This document shows positions 1 through 8,775 of a stretch of 55,178 bases of DNA, piece by piece. Location of the stretch: positions 1 to 55,178 of the forward strand of contig JAHDBA010000015.1 of the NCBI GenBank assembly GCA_020630615.1, written 5' to 3'. The notes below the pieces were generated by a model. That model saw nothing but the letters and a program-made list of their open reading frames with translations. It made no database searches and was not told where the DNA came from. A program made the translations under genes and the position numbers. Origin of the DNA: Myxococcota bacterium. Lineage in GTDB: Bacteria; Myxococcota; UBA727; JAHDBA01. How positions within the stretch are numbered: the first letter of the stretch is position 1; each line of letters starts with the position of its first letter.

Positions 1-87
1 GAGGCAATCAAAGAGCTCCCAGATGGCCATATCCAAGTAAGGCCGTCGGGGGGAACAAAGCAAAGGCGCCGTCGAGTTAATAGATAG
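1..87 (+). CDS. C-terminal end of an unidentified protein (5' end outside window)
   Basis: Frame 1 is open from the first base and stops with TAG at 85-87, giving 28 residues that end in a basic tail (Lys-Gln followed by four Arg, then Val-Asn-Arg). The composition looks protein-like and the end converges on nrdB, a normal arrangement. The piece is too short to place in a family. It could be a chance open frame. Confidence 0.4.
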   Translation, partial: EAIKELPDGHIQVRPSGGTKQRRRRVNR

Positions 88-115
88 GTAATAGGTGGGT
101 AAAAGGGGGGAAATG

Positions 116-134
116 TGACATGAGGGGTATGTCA
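116..134. terminator. Inverted repeat between convergent genes, possible weak bidirectional terminator
   Basis: TGACAT and ATGTCA form a 6-bp stem around a 7-nt loop in the gap between the + strand gene end at 87 and the end of nrdB at 170. On the minus strand it is followed by a C-rich stretch and then TTTT, so the U-tract is imperfect. The position fits a terminator; the strength is doubtful. Confidence 0.35.
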
Positions 135-169
135 AATCCCCACACAACCCCTAGCCCAAGGGAACCCCG

Positions 170-1192
170 CTAAAAATCTGCATCAAACGCAACATCACCA
201 TCAACTGCCACCTGGTATGCTGACACCCGACGTTCAAAGAAGTTTGTGACTTCTTGAACATCTTGAAGCTCCATAAATGGAAAGGGGTTTTTCGCCCCGT
301 AACGAGAAGGCATTCCCAACATCGCAAGCCGTTGGTCTGCGATATATTCAAGATATTGACGCATGTCTTTTTGCGACAGCCCCATAACCCCCTGGCTCAG
401 CAAGTCAGCGGCAAATTGATGCTCGCATTCAACCGCTTCATCCAGCATTTTTGCAACGCGTTGTTGTAGATCGACATCCCAAAGATCTGGTTCCTCTGCC
501 CGAACAGTGCGTACAACTTCCAGTGCAAAGTTCATGTGGCAACTCTCGTCTCGAAAAACCCAGTTCGTCCCTGCTGCAAGTCCATTAAGAAGTCCTCGCG
601 AGCGCATGAAGTACACATATGCAAATGCGGCAAAGAAAAAGAGTCCTTCGATACACGTCGCAAAACAAATCAGATTGATTAAGAAGTTTTTGCGGTCTTC
701 CTTCGACTCTAGAGAATCTAAAGAGTTAATCGACTCCATCCACTTCAAGCAGAAATCAGCTTTTGTCTTGATCGAAGGGATATTATCGACTGCTGCAAAA
801 GCTTTCGCGCGCTCGAGCGGATCAGGCAGATAAGTATCCAAAAGCGTCAAGTAAAATTGAACGTGCAAAGCCTCTTCATAGAGCTGACGTGACAAGTACA
901 TCCGTGCTTCAGGAGCATTAATGTGCTTGTACAAGTTCAGTACAAGATTGTTTGCTACAATCGAGTCGCCCGTTGCAAAGAAGGCAACCAAACGATTGAT
1001 CATATGTCGGTCAGCCTCCGTCAATCGACTACGCAAGTCGACCACATCCGTCGAAAAGTCCACTTCTTCAACAGTCCATGTGTTTTTAATTGCATCCCGA
1101 TACATATCGTAAAACTGAGGATAGCGCATAGGACGCAGTGTCAAGTCCAAGCCTGGGTCTAAAAGTTTTGCGTGTCCGACTTCAGCACTCAT
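170..1192 (-). CDS. nrdB: Class Ia ribonucleoside-diphosphate reductase, beta (radical) subunit
   Basis: R2 subunit that houses the diferric-tyrosyl radical used by NrdA to reduce NDPs to dNDPs. The ferritin-like ligand set is readable in order: Asp in FATGDS, Glu and His in YEEALH, Glu in CIEGLF, Glu and His in RDESCH. A Tyr lies four residues after the first His (HVQFY), where the E. coli radical Tyr122 sits. This argues for class Ia and against the Tyr-less class Ic type. I prefer the ATG at 1192: its A-T-G-A overlaps the nrdA stop, and GAGG lies 7 nt upstream. An ATG at 1198 would add two residues but crowds that site. Length about 340 aa, typical. Translationally coupled to nrdA. Confidence 0.95.
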   Translation of the reverse strand: MSAEVGHAKLLDPGLDLTLRPMRYPQFYDMYRDAIKNTWTVEEVDFSTDVVDLRSRLTEADRHMINRLVAFFATGDSIVANNLVLNLYKHINAPEARMYLSRQLYEEALHVQFYLTLLDTYLPDPLERAKAFAAVDNIPSIKTKADFCLKWMESINSLDSLESKEDRKNFLINLICFATCIEGLFFFAAFAYVYFMRSRGLLNGLAAGTNWVFRDESCHMNFALEVVRTVRAEEPDLWDVDLQQRVAKMLDEAVECEHQFAADLLSQGVMGLSQKDMRQYLEYIADQRLAMLGMPSRYGAKNPFPFMELQDVQEVTNFFERRVSAYQVAVDGDVAFDADF

Positions 1193-3627
1193 TGGCATGC
1201 CTCACATACTTCAGGGTTTTCTAAAGAACAGGCAACAGCTTCTTCATCACGATAAGTCTTTGTGCCCACGGTAGTTTTGTTAATGGATGTAGCGGGTCGA
1301 GAACGCAGATAGTAGGTTGTCTTTACTCCGCTCTTCCACGCGTGCATATACATCGAAGACAATGTTCCAATCTTCGGTGACTCAATAAAGAGATTTAAGG
1401 ACTGCGACTGGTCAATATAGGGGCCGCGCGCCGCTGCCATGTCAATCAATGCACGCTGACTTATTTCCCATGATGTTTTATAGAGGTCCTTCATCTCTTG
1501 AGGAATACCATCAATATGCTGGATTGATCCTTCCGATAGCTTCAGCTTTGTCCGCATATCCTCAGTCCACAGACCGCGCTCCCGCAAATCATTCACAAGA
1601 TATCGGTTCATTTGGATGAAATCCCCAGACAAGGTTTCGCGCTTGAAGAGGTTCGATATTTGAGGTTCAATACACTCATAACATCCAGAGATAGACGCTA
1701 TTGTAGCCGTCGGTGCAATCGCAATCATCAACGAGTTCCGAAGGCCGTGCTTCTTGATTCTTCCTTTAAGTTCGTTCCAACGATCGATATTCGTAGGCGT
1801 TACTCCCCACAAGTCAAACTGCAGGTCTCCCTTCGCAGCTCGCGTTTCACGGAAACCGCCATGCGCTCCTTTCTTTTCTGACAACTCACATGAAGCATTC
1901 AGGGCCCCAAAGTATACTTCTTCTTGGATCTTAGTCGAAAGTGCCTTCGCTTCTTCCGACTCAAAGGGGATGCGCAACTTAAAAAACACATCTTGAAGGC
2001 CCATTACGCCAAGCCCAACAGGACGCCATTTCATATTGGAGTCCTCTGCACTTTCGATAGCGTAATAATTCCGGTCAATCACCCGATCAAGCTGACGCAT
2101 TGCCGCAGCAACTGTCTCTTGAAGCATTGTAAAATCAAATTCTCCACGAATAACGTGCGCACCCAGATTCACAGATCCCAGGTTGCATACCGCACTTTCT
2201 TTCGAGGATGTGACCTCCAGAATCTCCGTACACAGATTTGAAAGGTGAATTGTGTTCCCGGGTTCACCTGTCTGATTCGATTTGTTATTCGCATGATCCT
2301 TAAAGGTGATCCATCCGTTACCGGTTTGGGCAAGTGTCCGCATCATTCGTGCATACAAGTCTCGCGCCTTCACACGTCGCTCATAAATTCCTTGCGATTC
2401 TGCTTCAAGATACGCTGCTCTAAAATCTTCACCAAACAAGTCTGGAAAATGTGGCACTTTCGAAGGGTCAAAGAGTGACCACATTTCATCTGCGCTAACA
2501 CGCTCCATAAAAAGATCCGGAACCCAGTTTGCAATATTGAGGTTGTGCGTACGTCGTGCTTCGTCACCAGTGTTGTCCCGAAGTTCCAAGAAGTCTTCGA
2601 CATCTGCGTGCCAACTCTCGAGATATACGCAGCACGCGCCTTTGCGTTTGCCGCCTTGATTCACCGCAGCAACGGATGCATCAAGGGTATTCAGCCAGGG
2701 TATAATTCCATTGGATTTTCCATTTGTCGATTGGATATGTGAGCCATGACTTCGAATACGGTGAAAGGCTAGACCGATACCACCCGAGAACTTTGAGAGC
2801 AACGCAATGTCTTTATACCGCTCGTAGATTTTTGAGAGGTCATCTTCGGGCGAGTCCAACAAGAAGCAACTTGAAAGTTGTTCATGGCAAGTCCCCGAAT
2901 TGAAAAGCGTAGGCGTCGAGGGCATGTACTGCAGTGATGACATTAGCGAGTATAGACGACGTGTATCGATCATATTGTCTGATAAGGCGCTCGCAACTCT
3001 CAAAAAGAAAAACTGAGGAGTCTCGATAACCTCGCGTGTCTCCGGGTGCTTAAGCAAGTAACGATCGTACACCGTACGCAAACCAAAGAACTCAAAACGA
3101 TCATCAGCATCATGTTGCACAAGGTCGTTCAACTTGCGTTTGTTGTTTTTGACTGTTTCCAAAAGCTTATCGTTGATCAACCCAAGTTCGTGACCACGCT
3201 CAATGCATTGTGAGAAACTATGAATGTTTTGATTGGCAACCTCTTTTTGAATCACAGTCGAAAGCAGACGAGCTGATAATTTTGAGTACTCTGGCTCTTC
3301 GCCAATCAATGCTGCGGCAATTCGAATTGACAACAGATCCAACTCACGTGTGGTCGCCTTGTCATAGAGGCCACTAATCGTACGGGTCGCAATACGGAGC
3401 ACGTCAACATTTTCAAGGCCAGCTGCACTTCGTGAAACTGCTTCAACAATTTTATTGAGGTCAACAGGCTCAAGGCGTCCATTGCGTTTGGTGACATGCA
3501 TGGTTACAGGCGGTACGGTTTTATTTCCAGAAGTGTGCTGACTCACATACTCGCTGCCCATGGCCTGTGACTTCGCGACATCTTTCATTTCTTTCGAGAT
3601 GCTCAACTGATTTCCTGTATTGCTCAT
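1189..3627 (-). CDS. nrdA: Ribonucleoside-diphosphate reductase, alpha (catalytic) subunit with ATP-cone
   Basis: Catalytic R1 subunit, about 812 aa. An N-terminal ATP-cone (VTKRNGRLEPVDLNKIVEAV, near residue 45) implies dATP/ATP activity control. The barrel follows with the CHEQLSSCF cysteine segment and CNLGSVNLG. The last residues carry a C-E-A-C pair, the usual thioredoxin/glutaredoxin-accepting tail. The start at 3627 is chosen because GGAGGACAC lies directly upstream; an upstream Met in frame (to 3657) lacks a comparable site. The stop overlaps nrdB by four bases. No clear NrdR box pair was found upstream by eye. Confidence 0.96.
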   Translation of the reverse strand: MSNTGNQLSISKEMKDVAKSQAMGSEYVSQHTSGNKTVPPVTMHVTKRNGRLEPVDLNKIVEAVSRSAAGLENVDVLRIATRTISGLYDKATTRELDLLSIRIAAALIGEEPEYSKLSARLLSTVIQKEVANQNIHSFSQCIERGHELGLINDKLLETVKNNKRKLNDLVQHDADDRFEFFGLRTVYDRYLLKHPETREVIETPQFFFLRVASALSDNMIDTRRLYSLMSSLQYMPSTPTLFNSGTCHEQLSSCFLLDSPEDDLSKIYERYKDIALLSKFSGGIGLAFHRIRSHGSHIQSTNGKSNGIIPWLNTLDASVAAVNQGGKRKGACCVYLESWHADVEDFLELRDNTGDEARRTHNLNIANWVPDLFMERVSADEMWSLFDPSKVPHFPDLFGEDFRAAYLEAESQGIYERRVKARDLYARMMRTLAQTGNGWITFKDHANNKSNQTGEPGNTIHLSNLCTEILEVTSSKESAVCNLGSVNLGAHVIRGEFDFTMLQETVAAAMRQLDRVIDRNYYAIESAEDSNMKWRPVGLGVMGLQDVFFKLRIPFESEEAKALSTKIQEEVYFGALNASCELSEKKGAHGGFRETRAAKGDLQFDLWGVTPTNIDRWNELKGRIKKHGLRNSLMIAIAPTATIASISGCYECIEPQISNLFKRETLSGDFIQMNRYLVNDLRERGLWTEDMRTKLKLSEGSIQHIDGIPQEMKDLYKTSWEISQRALIDMAAARGPYIDQSQSLNLFIESPKIGTLSSMYMHAWKSGVKTTYYLRSRPATSINKTTVGTKTYRDEEAVACSLENPEVCEACQ

Positions 3628-4025
3628 GTGTCCTCCACGCTGAATGCTCTTTCGCACCCCGCACGACGTTAGCGTTCAAAGGCGACTCAAAGTGATGCAC
3701 AATGCGATCAGCTTGGCAGCCCGTCAATACGAAGATATTGTGGGTCCATTTCACGGTCAACGCTAGATTTAGTATTTCTTTGTGCCAGCACATCACTTTT
3801 CAACAATTAAAATTTGACATTAATGCGACTCGAGAAAAATCGGCGTCTCCCACGTCAAGCCAATTCAAAACCTCATGTAAAATCGAATTTATTTTTCCGT
3901 TCACATGACCTGTGCCATCAGTACATACGTTTTGGGGTGCAAGACCGCGTGGAAAAAGTGATCGGAACCAAAGCTTGCTTGACCCAGAGAGTGCTTTCCC
4001 TTCGGGGGGGAATACTCGCTTCCCC
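3628..4025. other. Intergenic region upstream of nrdAB
   Basis: About 400 bp lie between the nrdA start and the end of the next minus-strand gene. It must hold the nrdAB promoter. Several frames stay open here on both strands but none has a ribosome site or a recognisable product. The segment near 3733-3755 (ACGAAGATATTGTGGGT) is only vaguely like half an NrdR box. I see no RNA gene. Confidence 0.5.
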
Positions 4026-4775
4026 TTACTCGTCAAAGTTCAGTTCGACATTAAAGCTGGTGACATCATCGCGTGCGGCGAAACGCACTTCTTTAAGCAC
4101 CTCAAAGATACATTGGCTTGCTTGGGCAGCATTTCCACTACCATCGGATTGCAATCGGTCGACATAGCCCGACGGGAAAAGGAAAACATCCAAAGTGACT
4201 CGCCCGAGCTGCGTGCCAGGACCGCGCTTTCCACCAAGGCAACGTGTTCGAATTGTTTCTTTTGCAGCACGCACGCTTGCAAGATCTTGCCCAGTTGCCG
4301 CGATATATGCGACAGGGAAATTGTGGAAGTGTGATGTCTTCAACTCTTCAAGCTCTATCGTCAAACCGTGAACAATCTCTCGGGTGCATTGAGCAAGCAT
4401 CCTATCGTTAAGGGGTGCCTGGAGCACCTTGGCACTAACGATACCTTCTTTCGATATTTCAACATCCAATAAGACCTGTCCCGTTGTATACCGCCCACCT
4501 TCGATACTGCGCCGTTGACAATCAAGGAACGCATCTTCTTTTGCGTCGAGGGCTTCTGTCAATATACACAGGGGCCTTCCCATCGCTCCTTCACCCGGTT
4601 GGCACTCCCCCAATGCACCGATTTCGAGTGTTTCTTCACTTCTTTCATAGCCGACATTTGCAAGCGCTTCACTAACGATTGCGGTAGGCTCTGGCTTACT
4701 TGGCTTTGATGCGCAGGAAACAAGAGTGGTGGAACTGAGAAAAGCAGTAAATATAAAAGTATGGAGCTTCTTCAT
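4026..4775 (-). CDS. Lipoprotein with two tandem AgmX/TonB-C-like modules
   Basis: A 249-aa secreted protein. A signal peptide ends in the lipobox LVSC (Cys near residue 21), so it should be lipid-anchored. Two similar modules follow. The first is at about residues 83-150, with the core VLLDVEISKEGIVSAKVLQA and a Cys before and after it (DCQRR, AQCTRE). The second is at about 172-247, with core VTLDVFLFPSGYVDRLQS and the same Cys pair (TRCLGG, SQCIFE). This layout, two Cys flanking a V-x-x-x-I-x-x-x-G-x-V core, resembles the AgmX/PglI C-terminal domain common in myxobacteria and is related to TonB-C. Such domains are associated with gliding and envelope machinery, but the function here is unknown. 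Confidence 0.7.
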   Translation of the reverse strand: MKKLHTFIFTAFLSSTTLVSCASKPSKPEPTAIVSEALANVGYERSEETLEIGALGECQPGEGAMGRPLCILTEALDAKEDAFLDCQRRSIEGGRYTTGQVLLDVEISKEGIVSAKVLQAPLNDRMLAQCTREIVHGLTIELEELKTSHFHNFPVAYIAATGQDLASVRAAKETIRTRCLGGKRGPGTQLGRVTLDVFLFPSGYVDRLQSDGSGNAAQASQCIFEVLKEVRFAARDDVTSFNVELNFDE

Positions 4776-4833
4776 GCTTCAATCTTGCGCCCTCTCATTC
4801 GGGAGTCAATATGTTCGGCGAGGTGCCCTAATT

Positions 4834-5295
4834 TTATGTATTTCGGCTGGCACCGGAACGGGTTCTCCGTCTGGGGATATCGCCCTTGGACGCATTTTTG
4901 TTGCAGGGACCCGATTCTCTAGAAACCGAATCACTCGTCTGCGCAAGAACCACCCAGGGCTTAGCCGCACATAACGAAGCAGCTTTGTAAATAGCGCTCT
5001 GAATATGAAAAAGCTCGACAGCATCGTGTTCTTGGGGGCGCCAAGATGCGCAAACCTGTTGAACTTCTTCGACGGCATGCTCAAGCACTTCTCTTTCGAA
5101 GTCGATTTTTTTCCACATACGTACGCCTTGCTCGAAGCCTAATTTACGAAGTCTTGTTACCAAAATACACGTGTCGGGTTTAATGGAAACCCCATAAGTA
5201 ACTCCAATATCACACTTTCCAACCTGCGCTTGGCAAAAGTATGTGCTACAATGTTGACTGGGTTGCCCACTCGGTATTCGCGTAAATATTTACAC
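4834..5295 (-). pseudogene. Start-less open frame, possibly a degraded gene
   Basis: The minus strand is open from a stop near 5300 down to 4834 without any ATG or GTG near its beginning; the first usable start is a TTG at 5163. The residues before that TTG (for example QVGKCDIGVTYGVSIKPDTC) look as protein-like as those after it (WRPQEHDAVELFHIQSAIYK). This suggests a longer original gene. After about 4930 the frame becomes Arg/Ser-rich, while the next frame (ending at 4806) reads more naturally, hinting at a frameshift. No family recognised. It could also be a real short gene starting at TTG 5163, or noise. Confidence 0.3.
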
Positions 5296-5327
5296 GCCAA
5301 AATCGAACCCTCCTGACTATCAAAGTT

Positions 5328-6317
5328 ATGACTTTACGACTCGCACTTGATTTTGCAACTTCAGACAACCTTGCCAGCTACCGTGGGGAAGCAGGTCCGC
5401 AAGAAAAAGCGAAAGCGGAAATGGATTTTAAGCATGCAAAACGCGATGGGATGCATACGGTTGCGCTTGGTGACATTGAATATGGTGGTGACTCAGAAGC
5501 AAGCGAGCGTGAGAAACTTAATGCCCTAGCAACATACGACACAGTTCTATGGAAGCCAATCGATAGTATAACAGAGTTTGACGCGGCACTTGCGGCGGTC
5601 GGTAGGCCCATCGACTTTTTATCGATTAATGGCCACGGCAACATTGCCTATATGTTGGTCGGCGAAGGGAACCTACGTGTTTCAAAATCAACGTGTGAAG
5701 AACTCGCAAAAATCATCGACAAATATCTCACCAAAGACGGGGTTGTCGAGCTTGAGGGCTGCCTCGGTGCTTATGCTCACAAAGGTCTTGAGATGGTCGA
5801 GGCCTTCGGGAAGGCACTCGGAAAAAGACGCGTTGTTCGGGCAAATGTCGGTTTAGGGCTTGGGGATCACGCTGGAAGTTGTTTTGAAGATCAGGGACTC
5901 GAACTCGATTATCACGTCTTACAAGACGAGTTTCGTTACATGGGAGGCGATGTCATCATGTGGGGAGATGACGACCCGCATGAGGCGATGGAAGACACCT
6001 ACGATAAAGTTAAAGGCAAAATGAAACAACCAATTTATGCGAAACCCAAGTTCGCATACGAAATTCTCTTCGCCGTGATGACGAATATTGAGATGTGCGA
6101 TGCGATTAAGAGCTTCTCGAACGATCTTGCCAGTCTCTATGATGCGCTCGAAGACGACTCTGAAACCCTTAGTGCACAAGAATTGCTCAAAAATATTATC
6201 GGACTCAACGACGAAGATTTCGCTTCGCCACAAATTTTTAGAAACGCACTCCCTGAATGGTCTGGCTTCTTAAAGCACCCGGGCTTTGAAGAGTTTGCGG
6301 CACATGTGTGTACCTAA
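5328..6317 (+). CDS. Stand-alone caspase-fold (clan CD, DUF4347-like) protein
   Basis: A 329-aa protein with no signal peptide or membrane segment. A hydrophobic strand leads into NGHGN (His103), and a second strand leads into VELEGCLGAYAHKG (Cys145). His after one strand and Cys after the next is the dyad pattern of clan CD cysteine peptidases. The local wording (HG...L.....ELEGCLGA) resembles DUF4347, usually found as a module at the start of very large adhesins. Here it is free-standing, with an acidic C-terminal third of unknown nature. It may be a peptidase or an inactive relative. It ends 4 bp from the convergent glycosylase gene. The divergent neighbour is the start-less frame at 4834-5295. 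Family call by motif only. Confidence 0.6.
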   Translation: MTLRLALDFATSDNLASYRGEAGPQEKAKAEMDFKHAKRDGMHTVALGDIEYGGDSEASEREKLNALATYDTVLWKPIDSITEFDAALAAVGRPIDFLSINGHGNIAYMLVGEGNLRVSKSTCEELAKIIDKYLTKDGVVELEGCLGAYAHKGLEMVEAFGKALGKRRVVRANVGLGLGDHAGSCFEDQGLELDYHVLQDEFRYMGGDVIMWGDDDPHEAMEDTYDKVKGKMKQPIYAKPKFAYEILFAVMTNIEMCDAIKSFSNDLASLYDALEDDSETLSAQELLKNIIGLNDEDFASPQIFRNALPEWSGFLKHPGFEEFAAHVCT

Positions 6318-6321
6318 AAAT

Positions 6322-6990
6322 TCAGTCGACACTCATCGCAAGAATGCGGCTCAATGACGCCAGCCCCCAGCCACTTTCTTCCGCCCAAATATTGAAGGCC
6401 TCCTGAGTCGCATTCAAATCACGCTTTGAAGTGGGTTGCTTTGTAACGACACCTTCAGCAACCAAACGTCGCGATACGTCTCGCGTTAGAATAAAACCGT
6501 CAACACCCTCGCGTCGAAGCGCATAGGCTCCAGTATTGCCACCAAGCCTTGAGCCCAATTTCTTGAGCAAGATTAACAAGTCGACATAGCGCTCGCTCGG
6601 CCATGCTGAAACCATCTGCCCAAAGCTTCCGTACTCTTTGCTACAATCCAAGACAAAAGAGGCGTTATCACGCACCGACATGATTTTGGTTCGGTGGCGG
6701 ATGATCCGTGCGTCCAGTGTAAGCTCCTCAAATTCGTCCGGCGACATCATCGCAACTCGGGATGGAACAAAACCCCAGAAAGCTTTTTCAAAGCCTTCCC
6801 ATTTTTTTTCAACCACCTTCCATGAGAACCCGGCGCAGAAAACCTGACGTGCAAAAGTTGCCAGCCATAAGGCATTGTCACTCTCTGCAAGCTCCCTTCT
6901 TGTGCGAAGCATCGGCAGAGAGGCCTGAACAACGCCTTCACCTCCGTGGCGTGCACAGGCCATGGCGTAGATTTCAGAAAAAGGTCTCAT
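6322..6990 (-). CDS. DNA-3-methyladenine glycosylase I family protein
   Basis: About 222 aa. The segment GFSWKVVEKKWEGFEKAFWGF followed by P-x-x-V-A is characteristic of the Tag/DNA-3-methyladenine glycosylase I superfamily (HhH base-excision glycosylases that remove alkylated adenine). The start at 6990 (MRPFSEIYAMA) is preferred over an upstream Met at 7026 because GAGGATCC sits just upstream. The sequence diverges from classical Tag in its N-terminus: the zinc-binding Cys/His set of E. coli Tag is not obvious, though Cys and His occur at ACARHGG. The substrate may therefore differ. Convergent with the caspase-fold gene. Confidence 0.75.
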   Translation of the reverse strand: MRPFSEIYAMACARHGGEGVVQASLPMLRTRRELAESDNALWLATFARQVFCAGFSWKVVEKKWEGFEKAFWGFVPSRVAMMSPDEFEELTLDARIIRHRTKIMSVRDNASFVLDCSKEYGSFGQMVSAWPSERYVDLLILLKKLGSRLGGNTGAYALRREGVDGFILTRDVSRRLVAEGVVTKQPTSKRDLNATQEAFNIWAEESGWGLASLSRILAMSVD

Positions 6991-7179
6991 AGGGATCCTC
7001 GAAGGTACTGGAGCAATCCAGCCCAAAACACGTTGACTTAAGAGTGATGATGCTTACAAAGGGATAACGTTTCAAATGGAACATAAAATTAGGATTCAAA
7101 GAGTCTGAAACAGAAGATAGGATACAGAAAACAACAAAACATCGGGCATGTCTCTCGACACTCCCAATGCAGAACAGTC

Positions 7180-7590
7180 AGTCTAGGATCGATAAGCCGG
7201 GTTTTGTTCCACCTTTGGTTACCCGCAGGCTTCAATGAACATTCGTCTACGTTTGCCATTGCTGACAGACTCTAGCGATTGAGAACACATGAAGACGAGC
7301 AATCTCCCCCGAGGGGCGTGTTCAATATACCTTGCTTCAAGTGGGGTTTACCCTGCCATCGCGGTCTCCCGCAACGCGGTGCGCTCTTACCGCACCTTTT
7401 CACCTTATCCGGTGCGCGAACTTGCCCTCGGGCTCGATAACGCATGACTCCGGTTGTTTGTTTTCTGTGGCACTTTCCTTCAGCTCTCACTGACCGGCCG
7501 TTAGCCGGCACCCTGCTCTACGAAGCCCGGACTTTCCTCCCGCTCAAGGCCAACGACCCTTCGCCGGCGTTCATTTAATCCTCTCTAACT
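7180..7590 (-). ncRNA. rnpB: RNase P RNA, bacterial type A
   Basis: Read on the minus strand, the segment contains the hallmark blocks of RNase P RNA: GAGGAAAGTCCGGGCT near the 5' end, then GGTGCCGGCTAACGGCC, a central part ending in GGCAGGGTAAACCCCA, and the 3' block ACAAAACCCGGCTTATCG. The first and last blocks pair to form the P4 core and helix P1 brackets them, so the ends are given to within about ten bases. About 411 nt, in the usual range. It is the catalytic RNA that trims tRNA 5' leaders. A protein frame can be read through 7272-7511 but is an accident of the RNA. Confidence 0.96.
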
Positions 7591-7819
7591 TGCTTGTTCT
7601 TAACGGATTTCTCACCTTACACAATGGCAAAGCGTATTTACCCCATTTTACTATCGCCCCCTTTCACATCAACTCTCACAATTCCTTTCGAAAAAGCAAA
7701 AAGATCGCGATCTTGCCGAGTTTCCGCCAACAGCTCAAGCGAGCATATTTGCCCTGTATAAACGTGCCAAAATCTCCCCTTTTGCTCTATGAAGGACACA
7801 CACACTTTCGGGGTTTATA

Positions 7820-8656
7820 ATGAATCAGTTCCGCTATCCAGCGAAACGACACGAGTCAAGAGAGATTCGCTGCGCCACAATTTTGGTGCAGTTGGATAAA
7901 AGCCTGCGACGTGCAGCGCACGCTCAAGGGCCAACAGATTTCTGTGCAGCAATGGATCTTGTGGCCATTCGAATGTGTGCAGCTCTTTATGAAATCTGCG
8001 ATGCTCATCATGCAAATCAGCAACTGCAGAAAGACTTAAACCTTCTAGTGCCGAAGAAAGAAGCACTTTCGTCACACAATGCAAACGAAAGAATCGACTC
8101 CTTTCTCCACGAAGCCAGTGATATTTCACCAGCGGGTCTGAGTTTGCTTGCAGAGCTCCTTGCGAACCCTGAACTGCGACGCGAAACCATTCCAAAGACG
8201 CGTCTCCCTGCCAATACCCATACACTCTTCGACCTCATTCAACGCTTTGGAGCATCACTCAATCAAAACATCGATATCGTGGAAGCATTGAACTGGAACG
8301 TTGGCCCTCATCTTGTGGTCGCCTTGTGTCAGACACTTTTTTCAATGGTCACACCCGATATTAACAACCCAAGACTTTCGGAATGGCTCCACTCTCGAAG
8401 TGCTGTTGATTCTGCCATTGCGATTAACAACCGATGCCCCACTCTTTCACGCCTACGTTTGACACAGCCTGAAGAGATTTCGAGTCGCACGCTCATGGAG
8501 GCATGGGCAATCGCACGCATCTCAAGCGGGCGCAGGGTGCAAGAGCACGAGACAGTCAAATGGGCATCTCTCTTTAGCGCTTTTGGACTCGAAGCAGCAG
8601 AGATCTGGGACTTGGCCTCGTTTTTTAGTGAACGTCAGGCTGCGCTTTCATCGTAG
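7820..8656 (+). CDS. Hypothetical protein, mostly helical
   Basis: A 278-aa protein without signal peptide or membrane segments. It begins MNQFRYPAKRH after a GGGG-rich site about 6 nt from the ATG. The composition (many Ala, Leu, Arg, Glu) suggests an all-helical soluble protein. No catalytic motif is visible. It lies 118 bp upstream of the fused E1 gene on the same strand and diverges from rnpB, so it could be the first gene of an E1-yggX transcript, but nothing in its sequence shows a link to oxo-acid metabolism. I do not recognise the family. Confidence 0.7.
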   Translation: MNQFRYPAKRHESREIRCATILVQLDKSLRRAAHAQGPTDFCAAMDLVAIRMCAALYEICDAHHANQQLQKDLNLLVPKKEALSSHNANERIDSFLHEASDISPAGLSLLAELLANPELRRETIPKTRLPANTHTLFDLIQRFGASLNQNIDIVEALNWNVGPHLVVALCQTLFSMVTPDINNPRLSEWLHSRSAVDSAIAINNRCPTLSRLRLTQPEEISSRTLMEAWAIARISSGRRVQEHETVKWASLFSAFGLEAAEIWDLASFFSERQAALSS

Positions 8657-8775
8657 CCCAATAGCCTCGACTCTGAGCAGCTGCGTAAAATTTACCCTTT
8701 TAGAATGTGAGAAAGGGATTGCCGGACAAACTCCACACGTTAAGTTCGGGGTAAGCCAGTATCTGGAGCTGTATC

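Noticed and set aside
3733..3755. A possible NrdR box upstream of nrdAB
   Set aside because: Only half of the motif is vaguely matched and no second box at the usual spacing was seen.
7272..7511. A 79-aa minus-strand open frame
   Set aside because: It lies wholly within the RNase P RNA and its Arg/Gly-rich product follows from the RNA sequence.
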